This document shows positions 57,479-64,000 of a stretch of 64,000 nt of DNA, piece after piece. The stretch spans positions 186,001 through 250,000 of the forward strand of contig CANLLF010000004.1 in assembly GCA_947491935.1 (NCBI GenBank). Direction: 5' to 3'. This stretch comes from an uncultured Roseicyclus sp. GTDB taxonomy: Bacteria > Pseudomonadota > Alphaproteobacteria > Rhodobacterales > Rhodobacteraceae. The notes under the pieces are model-generated. The model was not told the origin of the DNA. It made no database searches and was given only the letters and a program-made list of their open reading frames with translations. Made by a program: the position numbers and the translations under genes. Position 1 is the stretch's first letter; every line of letters begins with the position of its first letter.

Positions 57479-57541
57479 TTCCCTGACCTGACTTGCCGTG
57501 CCTGTGACAGGAGCGTTGCGCCCCGTCACATGCCTACCTCG

Positions 57542-57582
57542 TCCCGGGCCGGAGCGCAGATGCTCCGCCCGGGATTTTTTTT
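57542..57582 (+). terminator. intrinsic terminator of the LysR gene
   Basis: A 13-pair stem (TCCCGGG-CGGAGC with GCTCCG-CCCGGGA, one bulged C; 57542-57555 and 57562-57574) and a six-base loop are followed by eight Ts (57575-57582). This is one of the clearest rho-independent terminators in the window. Confidence 0.93.
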
Positions 57583-57669
57583 GGTCAGCACCAAGGCGCG
57601 GGGCCTGAATAGGTCTCCAACATGCGGGAGAGAGACAAAACTACAACGTGTTAGGCATTGAATGTGCTG

Positions 57670-58653
57670 TCAGCCGGGATCGGCCAGCACCACCTCAACC
57701 CGCCTGTTGGCCTCCCGCCCATCCGCGGTTGCATTTGAGGCCCGCGGCGACAGAAACCCGATGCCTTCCGCCTCGATCTGCGCCGCGCTGACGCCCATTT
57801 CCCGGGTTAGAAAGCTGCGGACAGCCACGGCGCGCGCCTCCGAAAGGGCTATATTCCCGTCAAGCGACCCCATCGCGTCGGTGTGCCCGACCAAGACGAC
57901 GCGGCGCGCCGGGTTTTCGGCAAGGAACTCCGAAAGCGCAACCAGCGAGGCGTAACGCTCCCCGCTCAACCGTGACGCCCCGGTTTCAAACTGCAAATCA
58001 TCCAGCGTGGCCGACCCTGTCGCCATCAATTGCGCTATCAGGTCATCGGTTGCCGGATCAGGTGCCACCACGGCAGGTTCGTCATCCAGATCGGGGGAGC
58101 GGCTGGATTGAACCACGGGCGGGGTCTCGGACCCCGCCGGTTGGACCAGCGCCAGATGCACAAACCCGGTGGCCCCGCCCTGGCTCACCATCAGGGCCGC
58201 ATATGCTTCTCCGTCTTCACGGCTCGCAACAGCGCTCAGATAGTGGAAATTCCCGAGATCCACATGCATGTCCGGGGCATTTCCCACGGGCAATGCGTGG
58301 CGAAAGTCAAACCCGCCGCACGCCTCCGCCGCGCAGGAATAGGCGATTTCAAAGCCCTGCGCCTGTAATTGATCCCGTAACACCGACAGCAACGTCATCG
58401 TGCTGATATCGGGTCCGGTGACCTCCCAGATGAATTCCTGCACCATCCCTTCCGCCGCGATCACAGACATGCCGTCGGTGGTCCATGGGCCGGTTGCCAT
58501 CGGATGTTGGGAAAGACCAGCGGACTGCGAAACGGTCAATTCGGCACGGCCCGGAAACTCCAGATCCAGTGCGCTTGCGCTCGCTGGCAGGCAAAGGGGC
58601 AGTGCACACAGAAATACTGCGCCGCAAATCTGCTGCGTCCCTCTGGTACTCAC
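57670..58653 (-). CDS. OmpA-family envelope protein
   Basis: A 327-residue exported protein. The GTG at 58653 overlaps the acetyltransferase stop by four bases (GTGA) and begins a signal peptide (ICGAVFLCALPLCLPASASA). The N-terminal 200 residues are not known to me and contain a Cys pair (SCAAEACGG). The C-terminal OmpA domain is complete: LQFETGASRLSGERYASL, VVLVGHTDAMGSLDGNIALSEARAVAVRSFL and ANRRVEVVLAD, with the Asp and Arg that hold meso-diaminopimelate. It anchors to peptidoglycan from the periplasm; no barrel is evident. Confidence 0.87.
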   Translation of the reverse strand: MSTRGTQQICGAVFLCALPLCLPASASALDLEFPGRAELTVSQSAGLSQHPMATGPWTTDGMSVIAAEGMVQEFIWEVTGPDISTMTLLSVLRDQLQAQGFEIAYSCAAEACGGFDFRHALPVGNAPDMHVDLGNFHYLSAVASREDGEAYAALMVSQGGATGFVHLALVQPAGSETPPVVQSSRSPDLDDEPAVVAPDPATDDLIAQLMATGSATLDDLQFETGASRLSGERYASLVALSEFLAENPARRVVLVGHTDAMGSLDGNIALSEARAVAVRSFLTREMGVSAAQIEAEGIGFLSPRASNATADGREANRRVEVVLADPG

Positions 58654-59387
58654 TGGGCCATTCCGCCTTCTTTCTCTCGATACATATACGATCCCACAGG
58701 TTTCATCCCCAAGGAAGCATAAAGCCGCTGGGCGCCTTCGTTTTGCTGCGTCACGAGGACACAAAGCCACGTGGCCCCGTTTTCGACGGCCCATTGCGCC
58801 GCGGCGCACATCATGTAAACGGCCAGCCCTTTGCGCCGGACGGCCTGCGCCACTTCGAGCGCGTGGAGCATTGCGATGTCGTTGTGCAGGGCGATGAAGG
58901 CGGCCCCGGCGGGCTGGTCCGCGATCCGCCCGAAGAGCGACGTCTTGGGCCTGGAAACCCGGTTCATCACGTCACGCCGGGCCAGATCGACGCCGCCCGC
59001 ATTCCAGATATCCGCCTGAACGGCCAGGGGCGGCCAGATGTCGAAGACCGTGACGGGGGGCGGGGGGGCCGCGATTTCTTCTGCCGGGATCAGCAGTATA
59101 TCCGTGTGGTCCCGCGCGATGTATCCCCGTTGGTCGAACGCCGATTGCAGGCCGGATTGCGTGTCGAGCACCTGAAAGAGCGGCGCGCGGCCCTGATCCG
59201 CCATCCCCTGCTCCGCTGACGCGATCTCATCCTCCAGAGCCGTAGTCACATGCGGGTCCGCAAGGCGGGCCGCACTCACCCGATTGCCGCCCTTATCCCG
59301 CGCGGGCACCAGAAATGGCCCGATGGTTTGCACACCGATCGGCGGCCAGGTTGCCGCGATCACGGGAAACACGTCCGCGCCTGTCAT
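58650..59387 (-). CDS. GNAT family N-acetyltransferase
   Basis: A 245-residue protein whose C-terminal half is a GNAT domain: MLHALEVAQAVRRKGLAVYMM supplies the acetyl-CoA motif A (R/Q-x-x-G-x-A variant) and WLCVLVTQQNEGAQRLYASLGMKPVGSYMYR is motif B. The N-terminal half is a degenerate duplicate or a substrate domain. It lies between the CinA-like and OmpA-like genes with four-base overlaps at both ends. The substrate is unknown. Confidence 0.87.
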   Translation of the reverse strand: MTGADVFPVIAATWPPIGVQTIGPFLVPARDKGGNRVSAARLADPHVTTALEDEIASAEQGMADQGRAPLFQVLDTQSGLQSAFDQRGYIARDHTDILLIPAEEIAAPPPPVTVFDIWPPLAVQADIWNAGGVDLARRDVMNRVSRPKTSLFGRIADQPAGAAFIALHNDIAMLHALEVAQAVRRKGLAVYMMCAAAQWAVENGATWLCVLVTQQNEGAQRLYASLGMKPVGSYMYREKEGGMAQ

Positions 59388-60112
59388 GTCGCTTCGGGAA
59401 ACAGTTTTGACAGCGCAACCATTATGCGATCAACCGCCACTCCGTCTTGGGACCGGACGACGATGTTGGACCCATGCACACCGTTTTGGTGAAACGGGTA
59501 GGAGCCAATGGACACCTCCGGATGGGCGGCCGCCAATTCACCCAAGGGGCCGGCAATGTCGCCCTCGCCCCGCTCCACCCGCAGGCTTTGCGACAGCATC
59601 GGCTCCGCCCCTGTCAGCGTCGGCAAGACGCTGGCCAGCATTGCCTCAAAAATGCGCGGAACACCGGCCATCACATGCACATTGCCAAGGGTGAATCCGG
59701 GCGCGGCGCTGATCGGGTTGTCGATTAAGGTCGCCCCGTCAGGGATCCGCGCCATGCGCAGCCGCGCCTCGTTCAGCTCTTGGCCCGAACGGTCGTAATG
59801 CGCCCGTAGGATCGCACGCGCATCGTCGCGGATCCCGCAGACTGCGCCCATCGCATCCGCCACGGCCTCGGCGGTGATGTCGTCATGGGTTGGGCCGATC
59901 CCGCCCGAGGTAAAGACATGGTCATAGGCCTCTGACAATTCCCGCACATGCCGGGCGATCAGCGCGTGATCGTCACTGATCATGCGGGCCTCAGTGAGCG
60001 CGATGCCATGTTCCGTCAGCGCCTTCGCAAGGTAGTTCATATTCGAATCGCGGGTCCGCCCCGACAGGATTTCATCCCCGATCACAATCATGGCGGCACT
60101 GGGCGTTTGCAT
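59384..60112 (-). CDS. CinA-like molybdopterin-binding domain protein
   Basis: A 242-residue protein with the MoaB/MogA-like fold found at the N-terminus of CinA: AMIVIGDEILSGRTRDSNMNYLAKALTEHG, then VFTSGGIGPTHDDITAEAVADA, the conserved nucleotide-binding loop. It lacks the C-terminal PncC amidase domain of full CinA, so it is the stand-alone form common in alphaproteobacteria, possibly a pyrophosphatase. It is the first gene of the three-gene operon and is divergent from sfsA. Confidence 0.9.
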   Translation of the reverse strand: MQTPSAAMIVIGDEILSGRTRDSNMNYLAKALTEHGIALTEARMISDDHALIARHVRELSEAYDHVFTSGGIGPTHDDITAEAVADAMGAVCGIRDDARAILRAHYDRSGQELNEARLRMARIPDGATLIDNPISAAPGFTLGNVHVMAGVPRIFEAMLASVLPTLTGAEPMLSQSLRVERGEGDIAGPLGELAAAHPEVSIGSYPFHQNGVHGSNIVVRSQDGVAVDRIMVALSKLFPEAT

Positions 60113-60160
60113 CGCGGGAACTCCTTGGATGGCGCTTCGCTACGGTATAGGTCCCACCCC

Positions 60161-60889
60161 ATGCGCTTTCCAACCCCGCTTGTCCCCGCCCGCCTGATCC
60201 GCCGCTACAAGCGCTTCCTTGCCGATTGTGTGCTGGAGGACGGGACGGAGGTCACGGCCCATTGCCCCAATCCCGGCGCAATGCTGGGCCTCAAGGACGA
60301 TGGCGCGCGGATCTGGCTGCTGCCGAACGATGATCCGAAGAAGAAGCTGAACTACGGCTGGCGCCTGGTGGAGCTGGATGATGGCCATTTCGCGGGCATC
60401 GATGCGGGCCTGCCGAACGCTTTGGTCAAAGAGGCACTGGCCGAGGGCGGGATCGAGGCGCTCAGCGGCTACGGCACGATCCGTCCGGAGCAACGCTATG
60501 GTGATGAGAAAAGCCGGATCGATTTTCTGTTGTCCGAGCCAGGCCGGGCGGATGCCTTTGTGGAGATCAAGAATTGCCATCTGCGTCGTGACGATGACTG
60601 GGCCGAATTCCCCGATTGTGTGACGGATCGCGGCGCCAAGCACCTGCGGGAGCTGACGCGGATCGCCCAAAACGGCGGCCGGGCGGTTATGCTTTATGTT
60701 GTGCAGCGCACCGATTGCGCCCGGTTCCGCCTCGCCCCCGATCTCGATCCGGCCTATGCCCGCGCCTTCGATGTGGCGCGGGAGGCTGGGGTGGAGATGC
60801 TCTGCCACGGCACGCGGATCAGCCCGGAGGGCATCACGCTGACCGGGCCACTGCCCGTTGATCCCAAGCCGCAGGCACCCGCATCGTAA
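60161..60889 (+). CDS. sfsA: SfsA family sugar fermentation stimulation protein homologue
   Basis: A 242-residue SfsA protein, a nuclease-like fold with an OB domain; its biological role is not settled. Family motifs: RRYKRFLADCVLEDGTEVTAHCPNPGAM, SRIDFLLSEPGRADAFVEIKNCHLRRDD (a PD-(D/E)xK-like core), FPDCVTDRGAKHLRELTRIA and VQRTDC. I take the ATG at 60161, the usual family start; the open frame upstream overlaps the divergent gene. Confidence 0.95.
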   Translation: MRFPTPLVPARLIRRYKRFLADCVLEDGTEVTAHCPNPGAMLGLKDDGARIWLLPNDDPKKKLNYGWRLVELDDGHFAGIDAGLPNALVKEALAEGGIEALSGYGTIRPEQRYGDEKSRIDFLLSEPGRADAFVEIKNCHLRRDDDWAEFPDCVTDRGAKHLRELTRIAQNGGRAVMLYVVQRTDCARFRLAPDLDPAYARAFDVAREAGVEMLCHGTRISPEGITLTGPLPVDPKPQAPAS

Positions 60890-60938
60890 CGTCATCAGAC
60901 CGTCACTGGAAATTCCGCACGCAAGGGCGTAAACATCT

Positions 60939-61775
60939 ATGGCTTCCCACCCGGAGACCAAAGCTTTGGACGATTTCAAAGGCCACCTGACAAAGGACGG
61001 CATCCGCATCCACAACCCCGATGACTTCGCCGGAATGCGCCGCGCGGGCGCGCTGGCGGCCGACATTCTCGACCGGATCGCACCGATGGTGGTGCCCGGC
61101 GTCACGACCGGTGCGCTTGATGATCAGATCGAGGCCTGGGTGCTGGACGCCGGCGCGACGTCGGCCACCAAGGGCTATCGCGGCTATAAGCACGCCAGTT
61201 GTATCAGCGTGAACCACGTGGTCTGCCACGGCATCCCGAGTGACAAACGGCTCAAGGATGGCGATATCCTGAACATCGACGTCACAGTGATCGTTGATGG
61301 CTGGTTTGGCGACAATTCGCGGATGTATGCGGCGGGCAGCATTTCCCGCAAGGCCGAGCGTCTGGTGCAGGTTACCCATGACGCGCTTTTCAAGGGCATC
61401 GAGGCCGTGAAACCCGGCAACACGTTCGGGGATATCGGCCATGCGATTCAGGCCTATGCTGAAGCGCATCGGATGAGCATCGTGCGCGATTTCTGTGGCC
61501 ACGGCCTGGGGCAGGTTTTTCATGCACCGCCCAACGTGCTGCATTACGGGCGCAGAGGCACCGGCCCGGTTCTGGAAGAAGGCATGTTCTTTACGATTGA
61601 GCCGATGGTCAATCTGGGCCGCCCGGAAACCAAGGTGCTCGCCGATGACTGGACCGCCGTGACGCGGGACAAGAGCCTCAGCGCCCAGTTCGAGCATTCC
61701 ATTGGCGTGACGGCGGACGGATTCGAGATATTCACGCCCTCGCCTGCCGGAAAATTCCACCCAACCTGGGGCTGA
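60939..61775 (+). CDS. map: type I methionine aminopeptidase
   Basis: Removes the N-terminal Met from new proteins. The product is 278 residues, with the five metal ligands in place: Asp in LNIDVTV, Asp in FGDNSRMY, His in CGHGLGQ, Glu in TIEPMVN and Glu in QFEHSIG. HASCISVNHVVCHGIP is the substrate His region. The N-terminal extension of about 20 residues is typical of this group. It follows sfsA by 49 bases and may be co-transcribed. Confidence 0.96.
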   Translation: MASHPETKALDDFKGHLTKDGIRIHNPDDFAGMRRAGALAADILDRIAPMVVPGVTTGALDDQIEAWVLDAGATSATKGYRGYKHASCISVNHVVCHGIPSDKRLKDGDILNIDVTVIVDGWFGDNSRMYAAGSISRKAERLVQVTHDALFKGIEAVKPGNTFGDIGHAIQAYAEAHRMSIVRDFCGHGLGQVFHAPPNVLHYGRRGTGPVLEEGMFFTIEPMVNLGRPETKVLADDWTAVTRDKSLSAQFEHSIGVTADGFEIFTPSPAGKFHPTWG

Positions 61776-61867
61776 TGCAATTGGCGACTGCCGCGTGAAC
61801 CCGCACCATTGCGCGTTAGTTATGTCGGATAATCGTAAGGTACCTGAACTTCCCCTTCATCTTGGCA

Positions 61868-61920
61868 GAAAAACTCCGGGGTCCGGGGCAGCGCCCCGGT
61901 CGGTCGGTGCGCGAAGCGCG
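61868..61920 (-). terminator. GC-rich double hairpin behind the PstS/OmpA gene
   Basis: On the minus strand a GCGC/GCGC mini-stem (61909-61919) is followed by a perfect seven-pair stem CCGGGGC/GCCCCGG with a three-base loop (61883-61899), then CCCCGGAG and TTTTT (61869-61873). The pattern, a GGGGC-loop-GCCCC stem and a second CCCCGG near a short T-run, resembles a stretch that I remember as frequent after Rhodobacterales genes, so it may be a dispersed terminator-like repeat. Confidence 0.5.
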
Positions 61921-61930
61921 GCGAAACGTG

Positions 61931-63484
61931 TTAATCGAGCCAGACCTCCACGCGACGGTTCACCGCCCGGCCCCAGTCGCTGTCGTCGCAGGCCATCGGC
62001 ATCGCTTCCCCCATGCCTTCGATCACCATTTCTACCCGGTCGGGCGCCGTGGCATCCGTGGCCGCCAGTAGCGCATCTCGAACCACGCCGGCCCGCCGTA
62101 GCGACAGGCGGGCGTTTATGGTCGCGGGGCCGTTGCCGTCCGAAAATCCAACGAAGATCAAACGCCGTCCGTCGAACGCGCCACGTTCAACCGCGGTGGC
62201 AAGTCGCGCGATGGAGGTGCGCGATTGCACGTCAAGCTCCGTCCCGCCGGGATTGAACCGCAATGTGGTCGACAGCCGCTCGGCCCCGCCCAGGGTTTCG
62301 ATAACTTCCTGAAGGTCCGCCAGATCCACGTCTTCCCCGGCGGCGCGGATGGCATTGGTCAGGCGTTCGCCCTGCAGGGCAAGCGGCGTGCGCGTCAGGG
62401 TCTGGTCCACGAACCCCGCCTCGCGCACTCGACGTTCGGCATCGTCGGTTTCGGTGAAGGCCAGGAATTGTCGCACCAGAAGCGGGAGGCGCCGCGGCGC
62501 GAGATACATGTAGACCGGCGCGGTCAACGGGTAGTCCTCCGCCTTCACGGCATCGACAGACGCCGTTTGCGCAAAGCCGCAGGTGCCGATCAACGGCAGC
62601 GCGCGCGCCATCCCCTCACCGGACCGCGCCGTGATCCCGACGGCATAGGCATCCGCGGCAACGGCGGCGGCCAAATCCTCTGCGCTGGTGTGGCGCGTGA
62701 TCCGGTCCGCCAGCCCCGCATCGGACGGCAGAAGGACACGTGCCGCAAAAGCCTGCGCCAAGCCCAATCCCGGCGAGAGCAGATGCAGCGCCACGGGTGC
62801 ATCCGGGCCACCCAGATCCTGCCAGTTCTGCACCTCTCCCGAAAACAACCGCGCCACATCGGGCAGCGACAGCGCATCAATCGGGTTTTCCGGGGAGACG
62901 ACGGGCACCAGTGCATCGAGTGCCAAAACACGCACGCGGTCGTCCAGCGGCGGATCGTCCGGGCTGACGGTTTCGGCGGCGCGAATCTCGGCCACCGATG
63001 GCTCGCGCAGGGCCAGTGCGATATCGGCCTCGCCATTCAGCAGCGCGAGAAAGCCATTATCCGTGGTGCCGGGCGAGACGATGAAGCGCGCGGCGGGCGA
63101 TCCATCGGCCCGCCGCAAGAGGTAGATCAGTCCGTCCTCCCCGGCTGCCACATCTGCCGACATGCCCTGGGTCTCGGCAAAGGCCGCCAGCAGCGCGGGA
63201 AGAAGCCCCTCGGCCACCGTCGCCGCCCCCGCCACGCGGGCTTCTGCCACGAAGGTCGCCAGATCCGGGCAACCCGGCCCCGCGCAGGAGACACCTTCGG
63301 CGGATACCGTCAGGGGGCCGTAGACCGTGTCCAACCGGTAGAACGCCCCGTCATAGGACAGAAGGTTTCCCTCCAGCTCGACCGTTCCGTCGAGTGAGCG
63401 CAATTCGACATCCTGCGCGGCCGCGCTGCTGACGTGACACATGAAAAGGGCGGCTCCGATGGCCGCCCCGATCCCCTTGCGCAT
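61931..63484 (-). CDS. PstS-like substrate-binding domain fused to OmpA domain
   Basis: A 517-residue exported protein with signal peptide MRKGIGAAIGAALFMCHVSSAAAQ. Residues about 90-370 resemble the phosphate-binding PstS/PBP-like-2 fold (FIVSPGTTDNGFLALLNGEADIALALREPS; DALVPVVSPENPIDALSLPDVARLFSGEVQNWQDLGG). Residues about 400-517 form an OmpA peptidoglycan-binding domain (STTLRFNPGGTELDVQSRTSIARLA; RRLIFVGFSDGNGPATINARLSLRRAGVVRDAL; NRRVEVWLD). This combination would tether a phosphate- or ligand-sensing domain to the cell wall. No pst transporter genes are nearby. It is downstream of, and probably co-transcribed with, the partial gene at 63506. Confidence 0.9.
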   Translation of the reverse strand: MRKGIGAAIGAALFMCHVSSAAAQDVELRSLDGTVELEGNLLSYDGAFYRLDTVYGPLTVSAEGVSCAGPGCPDLATFVAEARVAGAATVAEGLLPALLAAFAETQGMSADVAAGEDGLIYLLRRADGSPAARFIVSPGTTDNGFLALLNGEADIALALREPSVAEIRAAETVSPDDPPLDDRVRVLALDALVPVVSPENPIDALSLPDVARLFSGEVQNWQDLGGPDAPVALHLLSPGLGLAQAFAARVLLPSDAGLADRITRHTSAEDLAAAVAADAYAVGITARSGEGMARALPLIGTCGFAQTASVDAVKAEDYPLTAPVYMYLAPRRLPLLVRQFLAFTETDDAERRVREAGFVDQTLTRTPLALQGERLTNAIRAAGEDVDLADLQEVIETLGGAERLSTTLRFNPGGTELDVQSRTSIARLATAVERGAFDGRRLIFVGFSDGNGPATINARLSLRRAGVVRDALLAATDATAPDRVEMVIEGMGEAMPMACDDSDWGRAVNRRVEVWLD

Positions 63485-63505
63485 GCAAGTTCCGATTGCT
63501 GAGCC

Positions 63506-64000
63506 TCAATTGGAGGCGAGTCTCAGGTCGTCCAGAAGGTTTTGCAAGACCAGAACGTCACCCACCGCGTCGCAGGATGGCACCCTGAAGTTCAGTTCTG
63601 TCACGTCTACCGGACCGGCCCCTTCCGCGCGCAGGGTGCGGGCAAGCACGGTTTGGGTGCAGTTTGCAGGTGTCACCGGGGCATCAATGGACAGACGCAC
63701 ACTTTCGCCCTCCCGCAGAGTTGCGCGGGGCAGGGTATAGATCTGAGCGAAACTGTCGCCCGCGTTCACGATGGTCAGGAATCCACCCGTACCGGCAATC
63801 GCGGCATCGGCATGGGATGGGGTGGCCTGCCAGACGTGTCCCTCTTCGCCGAAGCGCGCACCGAATTCCATCGCGTGCAGTTCAAGGCCCATATCGCCGA
63901 TCCAGGCCAATCCGATCCGGTCGAAGTCGCCCAGATCCGGCAGGTCGACCAGCGCGGTCTCCTCGGTTCCGTCAGCGAAGCCAACCTCGAAGAAGGCGGG
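63506..64000 (-). CDS. hypothetical protein, 5' part outside window
   Basis: The last 164 residues of a minus-strand gene; the start is beyond the right edge. I do not recognise it. The visible part is beta-rich (TALVDLPDLGDFDRIGLAWIGDMGLELHAMEFG; GGFLTIVNAGDSFAQIYTLPRATLREGESVRLSID), contains two Cys (ANCTQT, PSCDAV) and ends in LLDDLRLASN, which suggests an extracytoplasmic domain. An ATG at 63910 is internal to the conserved-looking frame and is unlikely to be the start, since the frame continues unbroken to the edge. It is 21 bases upstream of the PstS/OmpA gene in the same direction. Confidence 0.65.
   Translation of the reverse strand, partial: PAFFEVGFADGTEETALVDLPDLGDFDRIGLAWIGDMGLELHAMEFGARFGEEGHVWQATPSHADAAIAGTGGFLTIVNAGDSFAQIYTLPRATLREGESVRLSIDAPVTPANCTQTVLARTLRAEGAGPVDVTELNFRVPSCDAVGDVLVLQNLLDDLRLASN

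Overview
The window is a GC-rich, densely packed stretch of an alphaproteobacterial chromosome, most likely Rhodobacterales (Roseobacter group). Support for this comes from gene content: a large-subunit glutamate synthase separated from its small subunit by two small genes, an IalB-like protein pair, serC-serA with a structured leader, an asparaginase of the rhizobial AnsA type, and an NDUFA9-like protein next to uppP. Start/stop overlaps (ATGA, TGATG, GTGA, TTGA) are frequent. I see no rRNA, tRNA, insertion sequence, prophage or CRISPR array, so this reads as core chromosome and not as an island.

Layout. 1-4561: tamB (runs off the left edge) and tamA, outer-membrane assembly. 4712-6495: NDUFA9-like reductase convergent with uppP. 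6699-13986: gltD, a periplasmic hypothetical, a GFA-family zinc protein and gltB, tightly coupled. 14099-16559: serB divergent from a hydrolase with a membrane domain. 16573-21209: PNPOx-like protein plus an AttEFGH-type ABC cassette (lipocalin, FtsX permease, ATPase). 21267-28747: one long minus-strand operon for vitamin B12/cobinamide acquisition, in transcription order btuB, btuF, btuC, btuD, cbiZ, exbB, exbD, exbD-like, tonB, headed by a cobalamin riboswitch at about 28885-29058. 29163-30441: arylformamidase-like hydrolase and a MarR regulator. 30702-34367: serC, serA and a metallophosphoesterase. 34386-35561: acetyl-CoA acetyltransferase. 35609-43077: pbpC and a giant bacterial alpha-2-macroglobulin. 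43245-47797: soluble hybrid histidine kinase, asparaginase, two IalB-like paralogues. 47898-49403: rlmN facing a 61-residue membrane peptide gene, each with its own terminator. 49695-53570: YafK-like L,D-transpeptidase, an epimerase, queG, a glutathione transferase, mtgA. 53690-57478: agmatinase family, topoisomerase IB, class II aldolase, LysR regulator with a strong terminator. 57670-61775: OmpA-like protein, GNAT acetyltransferase and CinA-like protein in one overlapping operon, then sfsA and map. 61931-64000: a PstS-like/OmpA fusion and a partial unknown gene.

How the genes work together. The B12 operon is self-contained: an outer-membrane receptor, its own TonB-ExbB-ExbD motor, a periplasmic binding protein, an inner-membrane importer and CbiZ, which remodels imported cobinamides. 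All of it would be switched by the riboswitch. The second ExbD has Asn where the proton-relay Asp is expected, so the motor may use one active and one inactive ExbD; this is the most interesting observation in the window. serB, serC and serA together cover serine synthesis. tamA/tamB, uppP, pbpC, alpha-2-macroglobulin, mtgA, the L,D-transpeptidase and the OmpA proteins give the window a strong cell-envelope flavour.
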